Positions 25,022-34,227 of a stretch of 64,000 nt of DNA are shown piece after piece. The translations under genes were made by a program, and so were the position numbers. Under the pieces are notes generated by a model. That model was not told where the DNA came from. It did not search any database and saw only the letters and a list, made by a program, of their open reading frames with translations. Each line of letters starts with the position of its first letter. The stretch's first letter is position 1. Origin of the DNA: Metabacillus crassostreae (GTDB lineage Bacteria > Bacillota > Bacilli > Bacillales > Bacillaceae); NCBI RefSeq assembly GCF_016908395.1, contig NZ_JAFBDU010000001.1, positions 248,001 through 312,000 on the forward strand, written 5' to 3'.

Positions 25022-25600
25022 GTGGATCATCATACAATAAATAATGTTGAAAAATTAGCGAAGCAAATAGGAGAAACACTAAGAAAAATAAGGCTTGAAA
25101 GAAAAATAAATCTTCATGAATTAGCGGAGTTAACAGATGTAAGCAAATTAACTTTAGGTAATATTGAAAGAGGTGAGGCTAATCCTTCTCTTGCTGTTAT
25201 CTGGAAAATTGCCAATGGTCTAACTATACCTATATCGGCATTACTTATTGAAAGTGATGAAGTAGTTATTTCACGGAAAAATGAGGGGAATAAAGTTGTT
25301 AGTGCAAATGAAGCATGTACATTGGAACCAATTTTTGATACATCTTCATACGGATCAATGGAGATTCATCGTGCATTTTTAAGGCCTAATAGTGAGTATT
25401 TTCCAGGTCCACATCAATTAGGTGTAGTAGAATATGTAACAGTCATGAAGGGTGAAATTATTATTAAAGTCCAAGAAGAGGATTATCATCTTTATGAATA
25501 TGATTCAATAAAGTTTAATGGTGACTTGGAACATGCTTATATCAATCCAACAAATTCTGAAACAGTATTACATTTTGTTATGACATACACGAAACTATAA
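25022..25600 (+). CDS. XRE-family regulator with cupin domain
   Basis: 192 residues. Residues about 12-65 form a helix-turn-helix, GETLRKIRLERKINLHELAE and SKLTLGNIERGEANPSLAVI; the C-terminal half is a cupin_2 barrel with PGPHQLGVVEYVTVMKGEII. Such proteins bind a small ligand through the cupin and repress a neighbouring gene. GTG 25022 is nine bases after AAAAAGGAG; upstream ATG 24998 precedes that site. The divergent efflux gene is the likely target. Confidence 0.85.
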   Translation: MDHHTINNVEKLAKQIGETLRKIRLERKINLHELAELTDVSKLTLGNIERGEANPSLAVIWKIANGLTIPISALLIESDEVVISRKNEGNKVVSANEACTLEPIFDTSSYGSMEIHRAFLRPNSEYFPGPHQLGVVEYVTVMKGEIIIKVQEEDYHLYEYDSIKFNGDLEHAYINPTNSETVLHFVMTYTKL

Positions 25601-25642
25601 ACATTTTGTAGTTTTTTTGAAAAATTTTCTTTCAAAGTGAAT

Positions 25643-25661
25643 AATAATGATAATTATTTTC
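25643..25661. promoter_or_regulatory. Fur-box-like palindrome
   Basis: AATAATGATAATTATTTTC matches 16 of the 19 consensus positions of the Fur box. It lies between two convergent gene ends, so no ordinary promoter is expected here, and AT-rich DNA can produce such a match by chance. Low confidence as a working site. Confidence 0.3.
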
Positions 25662-25677
25662 AATACTAAAGTTATAA

Positions 25678-25706
25678 AGAGACAACCATGGTAGTGGTTG
25701 CCTCAG
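25678..25706 (-). terminator. Hairpin after the DUF1540 gene
   Basis: GAGACAACCA..TGGTTGCCTC pairs in the convergent region; on the minus strand it is followed by a T-rich run (CTCTTTATAAC). Confidence 0.55.
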
Positions 25707-25714
25707 ATGGGAAA

Positions 25715-25876
25715 TTAAAGATCAGATGGTTCGAATGTTTTGCAATCAGTTTCAGCGCTAGAAGAAGCATTTTTTTCTTTATGATTAACTACATAAATTT
25801 GACTTGCTCCACATTTATTTTCGTTGCTAATATTATGAACACAGCTGTTTACTTCACATAATACGTCTAATGCCAT
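25715..25876 (-). CDS. DUF1540 cysteine-rich peptide
   Basis: 53 residues: VLCEVNSCVHNISNENKCGA, then VVNHKEKNASSSAETDCKTFEP. Four cysteines spaced C-x4-C...C...C match DUF1540, a small, probably metal-binding module of unknown function common in Firmicutes. AAGGAGGTG lies before ATG 25876. Convergent with the XRE-cupin gene. Confidence 0.85.
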   Translation of the reverse strand: MALDVLCEVNSCVHNISNENKCGASQIYVVNHKEKNASSSAETDCKTFEPSDL

Positions 25877-26078
25877 TGTTTAAACACCTCCTTCATGATT
25901 AGGATGAACAATTTTAGCTGTTCCTATTCAATCAGAATAGATTTATCATGAAGGACCTCATTTAAAGCTACTATATTCAATATGATTTGACAGGGTTTTT
26001 ACCTCTGTGTTATATTTATCTCGAATTAAAGATATTTTACTTTGAGATAATGAGGTATTTAAATAGGGGGAACAATAA

Positions 26079-27056
26079 ATGAACCATTTAAAAGGAATCC
26101 ACCATGTTACAGCCATCACAAGTAGTGCTGAAAAAAACTACGAGTTTTTCACATATGTATTAGGGATGCGTCTCGTTAAAAAAACTGTAAATCAAGATGA
26201 TATTCAAACCTATCACTTATTTTTCGCTGATGATACAGGGAGTGCTGGAACAGATATGACTTTCTTTGATTTCCCGGGCATTCCAAAGGGAATACATGGA
26301 ACAAATGAAATTTCAAAATCATCATTTCGTGTACCAACTGATGCTTCATTAAACTATTGGAAAGATCGTTTTGATCGCCTTCAAGTAAAACATGAAGGAA
26401 TTCAAACCCAATTTGGGAAAAAGACATTATCATTTGTGGATTTTGATGATCAACAATACCAATTGATATCTGATGAATTTAATAAAGGGATTTCCTCGGG
26501 GACACCATGGAAAAACGGGCCAATTCCACTCGAGCATGCAATAACAGGACTAGGACCGATTTTTATACGAGTAGCAAATTTTGAACAGCTTAAAGAAGTA
26601 CTTGAAAAAGCACTGTTTTTTAGAGAAATTGATCATAATGGTAATTTCCATTTATTCGAAGTAGGTGAGGGAGGAAATGGTGCACAAGTAATTGTTGAAC
26701 ATAACGAGTCTTTACCACAAAGTCGTCAAGGATTTGGAACAGTTCATCATGTTGCTTTCCGTGTAGAAGATCGTGCTGCTTTAGATGAATGGATAAGCCG
26801 TCTAAGTGAAATAGGATTTTCTACATCAGGTTATGTTGATCGTCATTTCTTTGAATCACTATATACAAGAGTTGCACCACAAATTTTGTTTGAGTTTGCA
26901 ACAGATGGACCAGGATTTATGGGTGACGAACCTTATGAAACATTAGGTGAAAAACTATCATTGCCACCATTTTTAGAACAAAAGCGTGAATCAATTGAAA
27001 AATTAGTCAGACCGATTAATACGGTGAGAAGTACGAAAACCTTTATTAAGGAATAA
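26079..27056 (+). CDS. Ring-cleaving-dioxygenase-like VOC protein (MhqO type)
   Basis: 325 residues with two vicinal-oxygen-chelate repeats. Metal ligands fit HHVTAI at the start, TVHHVAFRV near residue 220 and ILFEFATDGPGF near residue 270. The sequence is like MhqO/MhqA-group proteins of B. subtilis, which act on hydroquinone-type compounds and are induced by quinones. It would open an aromatic ring using Fe(II) and oxygen. TAGGGGG precedes ATG 26079. Closed by a terminator shared with the convergent small gene. No MhqR gene is visible nearby. Confidence 0.88.
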   Translation: MNHLKGIHHVTAITSSAEKNYEFFTYVLGMRLVKKTVNQDDIQTYHLFFADDTGSAGTDMTFFDFPGIPKGIHGTNEISKSSFRVPTDASLNYWKDRFDRLQVKHEGIQTQFGKKTLSFVDFDDQQYQLISDEFNKGISSGTPWKNGPIPLEHAITGLGPIFIRVANFEQLKEVLEKALFFREIDHNGNFHLFEVGEGGNGAQVIVEHNESLPQSRQGFGTVHHVAFRVEDRAALDEWISRLSEIGFSTSGYVDRHFFESLYTRVAPQILFEFATDGPGFMGDEPYETLGEKLSLPPFLEQKRESIEKLVRPINTVRSTKTFIKE

Positions 27057-27062
27057 TTCCAC

Positions 27063-27098
27063 AGAAAAAAAGTCAACAATTACTGTTGACTTTTTTAC
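27063..27098. terminator. Bidirectional terminator
   Basis: AAAAAGTCAACA-ATTAC-TGTTGACTTTTT, perfect, serving the dioxygenase-like gene and the convergent 46-aa gene. Confidence 0.9.
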
Positions 27099-27235
27099 TT
27101 AATCCGATGAATGAGATCATTATAGTTAACTAACATAATTGCTCGAGTTTCACCATCTTGAATTTCGCAAAATGCGTTTCCATGATCAAAGAAAAAGTGA
27201 TGGATTCTACTGCCATAAATTACTTTTTGTCCCAT
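27095..27235 (-). CDS. Small conserved-looking protein (46 aa)
   Basis: 46 residues: MGQKVIYGSRIHHFFFDHGN, AFCEIQDGETRAIMLVNYND, ending LIHRIK. The pattern looks like a compact beta protein with a His-rich turn (IHHFFFDHGN). The ribosome binding site before ATG 27235 is weak (GGATGA). It shares the perfect terminator with the dioxygenase-like gene, which supports a real transcript. I do not recognise the family. Confidence 0.6.
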   Translation of the reverse strand: MGQKVIYGSRIHHFFFDHGNAFCEIQDGETRAIMLVNYNDLIHRIK

Positions 27236-27448
27236 TTTAATAAGGATCATCCTTAATTTTTATTTTCAAAATCTAGAAAATAAATACAGGTGATACCGGT
27301 TTAATATTAGAAATTGAATAATTAAATTATAACATAAAATGTATCTTGACCCAAGTTTAGAAAATAACTCTTTATTTTAACTTCTTATTTATAAATATGG
27401 TTCTCTGCTAAAAGAAGGTTATATGGGCTTAATGACAAATATCTTTGC

Positions 27449-27526
27449 TCAGTTTCTATTATAATGGTCTTTTCTTTCATTATATTCGCGATAATACATA
27501 TATATTGAAAATGCGACAATAAACAT
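27449..27526 (-). CDS. Putative 25-aa membrane peptide
   Basis: MFIVAFSIYMYYREYNERKD and five further residues: a short hydrophobic stretch followed by a charged tail. AAGGAG is eight bases before ATG 27526. There is no clear terminator. It may be a real small membrane peptide or a chance frame; length alone cannot decide. Confidence 0.4.
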   Translation of the reverse strand: MFIVAFSIYMYYREYNERKDHYNRN

Positions 27527-27722
27527 GAATACAACTCCTTAGAATGGTAAAATAACGGTATAATGTACTATAACTATATTTAATCGTTATAATAACTAAA
27601 TCCTATTTGACTTATAGGAATAGTGAATCTATTATAGTAGTATTCATAAATTTACTGAAAAGTTTGATCAAATTTTTGAAATCGTATAAAAATAGTTTTA
27701 TTCCTTTGTGAGGTGGATATCG
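27527..27722. promoter_or_regulatory. cysJI control region
   Basis: About 195 bases upstream of cysJ with AT-rich promoter-like DNA (for example TAATGTACTATAACTATA). No S-box or T-box leader is present. In B. subtilis-type bacteria sulfur assimilation genes are controlled by CymR or CysL; no site could be fixed by eye. Confidence 0.35.
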
Positions 27723-29543
27723 TTGCAACTTCAGGTAATGAACAGTCCTTTTAGTCAGGAGCAGGCAGAGCTTCTTAATAAACTACTGCCAACATTAACA
27801 GAATCACAAAAAATCTGGCTTAGTGGTTATCTAGCTGCAAACCAAACAGCTGCAGCCTCTCCAGTAGTTGGAGAAACACAAGCACAAGCTACAGTAGAAA
27901 CAAATGTGGAGCCAATATCAAAAGAAGTGACAATCCTTTTCGGATCACAAACTGGAAATTCTCAGTCACTTGCTAACAGTACTGGTAAAACATTAAAAGA
28001 TAAAGGCTTTGAGGTTACAGTATCTTCAATGAGTGAGTTTAAACCTAACAACTTGAAAAAGGTTAAAAACCTCCTAATTATCGCAAGTACTCATGGTGAA
28101 GGTGAGCCACCTGATAATGCGATTTCTTTTCATGAGTTCCTTCATGGACGCCGTGCTCCGAAACTTGAAGATCTACGCTTTTCTGTATTGGCACTAGGAG
28201 ATAGTTCGTATGAATTTTTCTGTCAAACAGGTAAAGAGTTTGATCAAAAGCTAGAAGAACTTGGTGGTACTCGACTATTTAATCGTGTTGATTGTGATCT
28301 TGATTTTGATGAACCAGCAGCAGAGTGGGTTGAAGGTGTATTAGCGGGATTAAGTGATGTACAACAAACTCAAGGTTCTGTTGTAGCAGAATCTACAGTT
28401 ACAACACAAGTAGCAGAATCTGCTTATTCAAGAACAAACCCATTTAAAGCAGAAGTTCTTGATAACTTAAATTTAAATGGTCGTGGATCTAATAAAGAAA
28501 CTCGTCATTTAGAGATTTCGCTTGAAGGTTCAGGTCTTACATACCAACCTGGTGATAGTTTAGGAATTTATCCAGAAAACGACCCAGTATTAGTAGATTT
28601 GCTACTTGAGGAAATGAACTGGAATGCAGAGGAAATTGTCACAGTAAATAAACAGGGTGATGTTTCACCGCTTAAAGAAGCTTTACAATCTCATTTTGAA
28701 ATTACTGTTTTAACAAAACCATTATTAGAACAAGCATCAAAACTATCAGCTAATGAAGACTTGAATAAGTTATTAGAAGATGGTGAAACTTTAAAAGCTT
28801 ATATTAATGGTCGTGATTTACTAGATTTAGTTCGTGATTTTGGCCCATGGGGTGTTTCGGCACAAGAGTTCATTTCCATTTTGAGAAAAATGCCGGCGAG
28901 ACTTTATTCGATTGCAAGTAGTTTAGAAGCAAATCCCGAGGAAGTCCATTTAACAATTGGCGCAGTACGTTATGAAACACATGGTCGTGAAAGAAATGGC
29001 GTATGTTCTATTCTTTGCTCTGAACGATTACAGCCAGGGGACACACTGCCAATTTATATCCAAAATAACCAAAACTTTAAATTGCCACAAAATCCAGAAA
29101 CTCCAATTATTATGGTTGGTCCTGGAACAGGTGTAGCACCATTCCGTTCTTTCATGCAAGAGCGTGAAGAAACTGGAGCAGAAGGCAAATCATGGATGTT
29201 CTTCGGTGATCAGCATTTTGTTACAGATTTTCTTTATCAAACAGAATGGCAAAAGTGGATTAAAGATGGAGTATTAACTAGAATGGATGTTGCTTTCTCT
29301 CGCGATCAAGAAGAGAAGGTGTATGTACAGCATCGTATGCAGGAGCATAGCAAGGAATTGTTTGAATGGCTTCAAGAAGGAGCTGTAGTTTATATTTGTG
29401 GTGATGAAAAGCATATGGCACATGATGTACATCAAACACTTATCGAGATTATAGAAAAAGAAGGCGGGTTAAGCCGTGAAAATGCGGAAAGCTACCTTGC
29501 TGACATGCAACAAAATAAACGCTATCAACGCGATGTATATTGA
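27723..29543 (+). CDS. cysJ: Sulfite reductase (NADPH) flavoprotein subunit
   Basis: 606 residues. The N-terminus LQLQVMNSPFSQEQAELLNK and PTLTESQKIWLSGYLAA are as in Bacillus CysJ. Next come a flavodoxin domain (TILFGSQTGNSQSLA, STHGEGEPPDNA), a FAD domain (RLYSIASSLEANP) and an NADPH domain (MVGPGTGVAPFRSFMQ), ending KRYQRDVY. It passes electrons from NADPH through FAD and FMN to CysI for six-electron reduction of sulfite to sulfide. TTG 27723 follows GAGGTGG by six bases; the GTG at 27708 overlaps that site. CysI follows 25 bases later. Confidence 0.95.
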   Translation: MQLQVMNSPFSQEQAELLNKLLPTLTESQKIWLSGYLAANQTAAASPVVGETQAQATVETNVEPISKEVTILFGSQTGNSQSLANSTGKTLKDKGFEVTVSSMSEFKPNNLKKVKNLLIIASTHGEGEPPDNAISFHEFLHGRRAPKLEDLRFSVLALGDSSYEFFCQTGKEFDQKLEELGGTRLFNRVDCDLDFDEPAAEWVEGVLAGLSDVQQTQGSVVAESTVTTQVAESAYSRTNPFKAEVLDNLNLNGRGSNKETRHLEISLEGSGLTYQPGDSLGIYPENDPVLVDLLLEEMNWNAEEIVTVNKQGDVSPLKEALQSHFEITVLTKPLLEQASKLSANEDLNKLLEDGETLKAYINGRDLLDLVRDFGPWGVSAQEFISILRKMPARLYSIASSLEANPEEVHLTIGAVRYETHGRERNGVCSILCSERLQPGDTLPIYIQNNQNFKLPQNPETPIIMVGPGTGVAPFRSFMQEREETGAEGKSWMFFGDQHFVTDFLYQTEWQKWIKDGVLTRMDVAFSRDQEEKVYVQHRMQEHSKELFEWLQEGAVVYICGDEKHMAHDVHQTLIEIIEKEGGLSRENAESYLADMQQNKRYQRDVY

Positions 29544-29568
29544 TTTTTGATTGAAAGGAGATTTCCAC

Positions 29569-31287
29569 ATGGCTAACAATATATTAAAAGCACCAGAAGG
29601 CGCACCAAGTGATGTTGAAGGCATTAAAGAAAGAAGTGACTATTTACGTGGTACACTTAAAGATTCGATGCTTGAGCCTTTAAGTTCTGGTATTTCAGAT
29701 GATGATAACCGCTTAATGAAACATCATGGAAGCTATTTACAAGACGACCGTGATCTTCGAAATGAGCGTCAAAAGCAAAAGCTGGAGCCAGCATATCAAT
29801 TTATGCTACGTGTTCGTTTACCTGGTGGTGTAGCAACACCTAATCAATGGCTTGTAATGGATGAATTAGCTGAAAAGTATGGTAATGGCACTTTAAAGCT
29901 AACAACTCGTATGACATTCCAGATGCACGGTATTTTAAAGTGGAATATGAAAAAAACGATTCAAGGTATCGATGCTGCATTATTAGATACAATCGCTGCA
30001 TGTGGTGACGTAAATCGTAATGTAATGTGTGTAGCAAATCCGTATCAATCTGATGTTCACCAAGAGGTTTACGAATGGTCGAAGAAATTGAGTGATGATT
30101 TATTACCACGTACAAGAGCATATCATGAAATTTGGCTTGATGAAGAAAGAGTGGCAGGTACACCTGATACAGAAGAGCTAGAACCAATGTATGGTCCGCT
30201 TTATTTACCAAGAAAGTTTAAAATTGGGATTGCTGTTCCACCATCAAACGATGTGGATATTTTTTCACAAGACTTAGGCTTTATTGCAATTGTTGAGAAC
30301 GACAAATTAGTTGGATTTAACGTTGCAATCGGTGGTGGTATGGGCATGTCACATGGTGATAAAGAAACATATCCACAGTTAGCTAAAGTCATTGGTTTCA
30401 TTAAACCAGAACAAGCATATGATGTAGCAGAAAAAATCATTACGATTCAACGTGACTATGGAAATCGTTCTGTTCGTAAAAATGCTCGCTTTAAATATAC
30501 AGTTGATCGCCTTGGTCTTGAAAACGTTGTTGAAGAATTAGAAAAACGCCTTGGCTGGAGTCTTGAAGAAGCAAAGGATTTTCAATTTGATCATAACGGT
30601 GACCGCTATGGTTGGGTAAAAGGGACTAAAGGTAAATGGAACTTTACGTTATTTGTTGAAGGTGGACGTATAACAGATTATGACGATTACAAGCTAATGA
30701 CTGGAATTAGAGAAATTGCTAAAATTCATACAGGTGATTTCCGTTTAACAGCTAATCAAAACCTTATCATTGGTAATGTATCAAGTCAGAAAAAGAAAAA
30801 AATCAATGAAATTATTGAAAAATATGGATTAACAGATGGCAAACATTATTCTGCGTTACGTCGAAGTGCACTAGCATGTGTTGCACTACCTACATGTGGC
30901 TTAGCGATGGCAGAGGCTGAACGCTATTTACCGAAATTAATCGATAAAATTGATGAGATCGTTGATCAAAACGGTCTTAGTGATAAAGAAATCACAATCC
31001 GTATGACTGGTTGTCCAAATGGATGTGCTCGTCACGCACTTGGTGAAATTGGATTTATCGGGAAAGCTCCTGGTAAATACAATATGTATCTTGGTGCAGC
31101 ACATGATGGAAGCCGCTTAAGTAAAATGTATCGTGAAAACATCGGTGAAGACGAGATCTTAAAAGAGCTTAATCTTCTTATTCCTCGCTATGCAAAAGAG
31201 CGTAATGAAGATGAACATTTTGGAGACTTTGTTGTTCGTGCAGGTGTTATTAAGGCAACAACAGATGGTACAAATTTTCATAATTAA
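29569..31287 (+). CDS. cysI: Sulfite reductase hemoprotein subunit
   Basis: 572 residues, the normal length. [32 protein letters not shown] and the cluster-siroheme motifs [19 protein letters not shown] and [19 protein letters not shown] are intact. With CysJ it reduces sulfite to sulfide for cysteine synthesis. AAAGGAG precedes ATG 29569. The two genes form an operon ended by a hairpin. Sequences just upstream of 29569 are not part of the gene because they precede the ribosome binding site. Confidence 0.95.
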   Translation: MANNILKAPEGAPSDVEGIKERSDYLRGTLKDSMLEPLSSGISDDDNRLMKHHGSYLQDDRDLRNERQKQKLEPAYQFMLRVRLPGGVATPNQWLVMDELAEKYGNGTLKLTTRMTFQMHGILKWNMKKTIQGIDAALLDTIAACGDVNRNVMCVANPYQSDVHQEVYEWSKKLSDDLLPRTRAYHEIWLDEERVAGTPDTEELEPMYGPLYLPRKFKIGIAVPPSNDVDIFSQDLGFIAIVENDKLVGFNVAIGGGMGMSHGDKETYPQLAKVIGFIKPEQAYDVAEKIITIQRDYGNRSVRKNARFKYTVDRLGLENVVEELEKRLGWSLEEAKDFQFDHNGDRYGWVKGTKGKWNFTLFVEGGRITDYDDYKLMTGIREIAKIHTGDFRLTANQNLIIGNVSSQKKKKINEIIEKYGLTDGKHYSALRRSALACVALPTCGLAMAEAERYLPKLIDKIDEIVDQNGLSDKEITIRMTGCPNGCARHALGEIGFIGKAPGKYNMYLGAAHDGSRLSKMYRENIGEDEILKELNLLIPRYAKERNEDEHFGDFVVRAGVIKATTDGTNFHN

Positions 31288-31295
31288 TCATCAAA

Positions 31296-31328
31296 TAGAG
31301 ACAGGATCATTCCTGTCTTTATTTTTAT
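31296..31328 (+). terminator. Terminator of cysJI
   Basis: AGACAGGA-TCAT-TCCTGTCT followed by a T-rich run. Confidence 0.85.
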
Positions 31329-31504
31329 TGAGAACGAAAAGGTGGATAAACAAGTACGCACAACTAAGCAGAAATTAATAAATAGGTGTTTCTTTCTATA
31401 ATATATATCTATCCTCACTATTCCTCAGCAATTCTACTATACAAGCTTCATAACAGCTGCATATAATACTATAAATTCATAATACTTGAAAGTTGAAAGG
31501 GATG

Positions 31505-31726
31505 ATGGTTATTCCTAGTTTAGTTGGAAAAATAAAGGTTGATAGTGTTAGTGGTGGAGTGATAAATTTTGGAGATGTTATTAAAATTTCTCCTATTAAT
31601 ATTAGTAAAACAGTATCTGGCTCTGGTGGAGGTGGGGTTGGAGATAATCAAGTTATTTCTAACGGATCAAGTGTAACAAATGGAACAGATACAGGTTTAT
31701 CTGATCAAAATATAATTGATGATTAA
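31505..31726 (+). CDS. GerPF/GerPA-like spore germination protein
   Basis: 73 residues: IPSLVGKIKVDSVSGGVINF, GDVIKISPINISKTVSGSGG, then NQVISNGSSVTNG. This fits the small GerPA/GerPF type, inner-coat proteins that let germinants pass the spore coat. GerP genes usually form a six-gene operon (gerPA-PF); this copy stands alone between two terminators. GAAAGG lies before ATG 31505; TTG 31493 and ATG 31502 are alternatives. Confidence 0.8.
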   Translation: MVIPSLVGKIKVDSVSGGVINFGDVIKISPINISKTVSGSGGGGVGDNQVISNGSSVTNGTDTGLSDQNIIDD

Positions 31727-31754
31727 GTTCCTTTCTACACAAAATTATTAATTT

Positions 31755-31787
31755 AACCAACCAATCTAATGCAGGTTGGTTTTTATT
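31755..31787 (+). terminator. Terminator
   Basis: AACCAACC..GGTTGGTT hairpin with a T-rich tail after the GerPF-like gene. Confidence 0.8.
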
Positions 31788-31911
31788 ATTTAAAGAAGAA
31801 TATCAAAAAAGACATCACTTGTATAAATATGTAAAATGAGCTAGGGAGCATGCTATAATACCTTTATCTTAGATTCATCTTGATTTTTTAGGACGGTGAT
31901 GATTGAATTAG

Positions 31912-32128
31912 ATTTTTTGATTTTGCATACTAATTATAAAAACTAGTGGAATGGAGCGGAAGACAATCGACTCCTACGGGAATTGAGGAAGAGCTGAGCC
32001 CCCGCAGGCTTGCTGAGGGGGCTCAGCTTCCTCCCCGTGGAACGCGAGTGTCTGCAGCGCAATGGAACGAACTTGTTTCTTTCAGCTTAACTGAATTTAG
32101 ATTTATTAATTATGTCCCAGCCTCTTTT
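31912..32128. repeat. Palindromic intergenic repeat, copy 2 (left part missing)
   Basis: Shares TTTTTTGATTTTGCATACTA, the GGAGCGGAAGACA..GACTCCTACGGG arm, GTCTGCAGCGCAATGGAACG and the right end ATTATGTCCCAGCCTCTTTT with the copy at 2532-2772. The inner stem is longer and nearly perfect here (GAGGAAGAGCTGAGCCCCC with GGGGGCTCAGCTTCCTC). The left terminal repeat of copy 1 is absent. A 67-codon plus-strand frame across it is dictated by the palindrome and is not taken as a gene. Confidence 0.75.
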
Positions 32129-32155
32129 AAGTTAAACAGAGGAGAGTGATTATCT

Positions 32156-32323
32156 TTGAAAAAGAAAAAAGCTTCATCAGTTTTATTTTTAACAAATGGT
32201 TTTATGTTTAGTAGTGTAGGTGCTTTACTATTTACTTTAAATAACATACTTGCTAGTTTTTTATTCTTTACAGCAGGTGTTATATCTTTTATAAGTGGAT
32301 TTATAAAAATTAGAAAAAATTAA
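32156..32323 (+). CDS. Small two-helix membrane protein (TTG start)
   Basis: 55 residues starting at TTG 32156: a Lys-rich N-terminus (MKKKKASSV), two membrane helices (about 8-28 and 30-50), and a basic tail KIRKN. GAGGAGAGTG lies at normal distance upstream. The ribosome binding site follows 8-10 bases after the right end of the palindromic repeat, so the repeat may affect its expression. I do not recognise the family; the gene is convergent with the GtrA-like gene. Confidence 0.6.
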   Translation: MKKKKASSVLFLTNGFMFSSVGALLFTLNNILASFLFFTAGVISFISGFIKIRKN

Positions 32324-32346
32324 TCCTAGGCTTATTTATTTCAGTT

Positions 32347-32727
32347 TTATTTAAAGGTCCAGATATTATTTAAAGTAAAATTAACGATCGGAATAATTAA
32401 TAATGTTGTGATCTCTCCAACAATATAATGTAATGTTAGAAGATGAACAACACCATACATAATGATTAAATTAAGCGTGAACCCAATTCCTGCCACAATT
32501 GAAAAGCGCAGTAGTTGTTGATGTGAATAAACCCCGCCAAAAGTATATTTTTTGTTTAAAAGAAAAGAAAAGACTGTCATAATAATAAAAGAGATTGTGG
32601 CACTTATAACAGGATCCTTTTTAAAAAGTTCAACAAAAAGAAACATAGAAATGAAGTAGATTAAGGTGCAGATTATGCCGACAAAGCTATATTTTATAAA
32701 CTTAAAAGTTAAATTATTTATGGTCAT
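32347..32727 (-). CDS. GtrA-family membrane protein
   Basis: 126 residues with four membrane helices, FIKYSFVGIICTLIYFISMF and later NKKYTFGG, LLRFSIVAGIGFTLNLIIMY. This is the GtrA pattern: small proteins thought to flip lipid-linked sugars for cell-wall or teichoic-acid decoration. AAAGGATATC precedes ATG 32727. No glycosyltransferase gene lies next to it, so the partner is not seen here. Confidence 0.85.
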   Translation of the reverse strand: MTINNLTFKFIKYSFVGIICTLIYFISMFLFVELFKKDPVISATISFIIMTVFSFLLNKKYTFGGVYSHQQLLRFSIVAGIGFTLNLIIMYGVVHLLTLHYIVGEITTLLIIPIVNFTLNNIWTFK

Positions 32728-32870
32728 AATGATATCCTTTACTAAATAGTGATCTCTTTTAGTATCGTCAATTGAGTACTCTTTATAACTAGTAGATTTA
32801 CATTATAATATGTTATTGAAGTAAAGTTAAAGTGGAAAGTAGCAAATTTAAAAACTTGGGTGGAAGCATA

Positions 32871-33443
32871 ATGAAAACGGAAAAGCAAAAAATGCTAGAT
32901 GGTAGTTTATATAAACCATGGGATGAACAATTAGTAAAAGAAAGAGAGCAAGCAAGATATCTTACACGAATATTTAATCATACATTAGAATCTGATGTTG
33001 ATAATAGAGTACTGGCAATTAAAAATCTCTTTGGTTCAACTGGAGAAACAGTGTATATGGAACCTAATTTCAGGTGTGATTACGGCTATAATATCCACGT
33101 AGGAAATAATTTCTTCGCTAATTTTGATTGTGTTATGCTAGATGTTTGTGAAATTCGTTTTGGAGAAAACTGTATGCTTGCTCCTGGTGTACATATATAT
33201 ACGGCAACACACCCGATCAATCCAATTGAACGTAACAAAGGATTAGAATATGGAAAACCTGTAACAATTGGAAACAATGTCTGGATTGGAGGAAGAGCAG
33301 TAATAAATCCAGGTGTAAAGATAGGTGATAATGCTGTTATCGCTTCAGGTGCAGTTGTCACTAAAGATGTGTTAGCTAATACAGTTGTAGGTGGTAATCC
33401 TGCTAAAATAATAAAAATGATTGATTTAGAAGATACAAGATAG
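32871..33443 (+). CDS. maa: Maltose/galactoside O-acetyltransferase
   Basis: 190 residues. [20 protein letters not shown] is the typical Maa N-terminus, followed by left-handed beta-helix hexapeptide repeats ([37 protein letters not shown]) and GGNPAKII. The active-site His is in TATHPINP. It acetylates maltose, glucose or similar sugars with acetyl-CoA. ATG 32871 follows GGGTGGAAG; an upstream in-frame extension to 32832 is less likely. Confidence 0.9.
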   Translation: MKTEKQKMLDGSLYKPWDEQLVKEREQARYLTRIFNHTLESDVDNRVLAIKNLFGSTGETVYMEPNFRCDYGYNIHVGNNFFANFDCVMLDVCEIRFGENCMLAPGVHIYTATHPINPIERNKGLEYGKPVTIGNNVWIGGRAVINPGVKIGDNAVIASGAVVTKDVLANTVVGGNPAKIIKMIDLEDTR

Positions 33444-33507
33444 GTTTCACAAGAGCTTACTTTATTATCTCTCGTGAAAACCAACAGCATGGATGGTGTA
33501 TACATTA

Positions 33508-34227
33508 ATGGAAGAAAAGAAAAAGCGACAGGAATCAGATTTATATAAACCAATTCAGAAGTACTTTATTGCTGAAGGCTATGAGGTTTATGGTGAAGTG
33601 AAGGATTGCGACATGGCGATCGTTAAGGAAGATGAATTAATCGTAATAGAGTTAAAGCTTAATTTAACTGTTGATCTCTTAATTCAGGCAACAAAACGAC
33701 AGCGTCTAACTAATGCTGTGTACATCGCTATCCCAAAGCCTAGCTATAATTTAAGATCTAAACGATGGAGAGATGTTTGTCATTTAGTTCAAAGGTTAGA
33801 GTTGGGATTAATTCTTGTATCCTTCACAAGTAACAGGAGAAGAATTGAGGTCATTAGTCATCCAACAAGCTTTGACCGTAACAAAAGTAATCCTCGAAAC
33901 AAAAGAAAAAGAGATGCCTTATTAAAAGAAATTAATGGTCGAAGTGCTGATTATAATATAGGTGGAAGTAACAGAACAAAAATAATGACAGCATATAAGG
34001 AAAATTGCATTCAAATTGCAGCTTATCTTAATCATTTTGGTGAGCTTTCACCTCGGATCTTAAAACAAAAAGGCACAGGAGATAAAACATCCTCAATTTT
34101 AACAAAAAACTTTTACGGCTGGTTTAAACGGGTGAAAAGAGGAGTTTATACAATAAGTGAAAAAGGTATAAATGAACTTAAAGAGTATCAAGAACTTGTG
34201 AGTTATTATTTAGAAAAGTTAGATTAA
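33508..34227 (+). CDS. DUF2161 putative PD-(D/E)XK-type protein
   Basis: 239 residues. The N-terminal part has a nuclease-like core: VYGEVKDCDMAIVKEDELIV, then IELKLNLTVDLLIQATKRQ, fitting the D..(E)xK arrangement of the DUF2161 family. The C-terminal half is basic with a winged-helix-like end (GWFKRVKRGVYTISEKGINE). The family is predicted to be a phosphodiesterase fold of unknown target. Start ATG 33508 rather than 33493, since GGATGGTG sits before it. No defence operon is seen around it. Confidence 0.75.
   Translation: MEEKKKRQESDLYKPIQKYFIAEGYEVYGEVKDCDMAIVKEDELIVIELKLNLTVDLLIQATKRQRLTNAVYIAIPKPSYNLRSKRWRDVCHLVQRLELGLILVSFTSNRRRIEVISHPTSFDRNKSNPRNKRKRDALLKEINGRSADYNIGGSNRTKIMTAYKENCIQIAAYLNHFGELSPRILKQKGTGDKTSSILTKNFYGWFKRVKRGVYTISEKGINELKEYQELVSYYLEKLD

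Noticed and set aside
27236-27722. S-box or T-box leader before cysJI
   Set aside because: None of the conserved S-box or T-box sequence blocks is visible.
31946-32149. 67-codon plus-strand frame
   Set aside because: Same reason: it covers repeat copy 2 and has no family-like pattern.
33508-34227. DUF2161 nuclease-like gene as part of a phage-defence system
   Set aside because: Neighbours are housekeeping-type (acetyltransferase, potassium channel), and no helicase, methylase or toxin partner is present.
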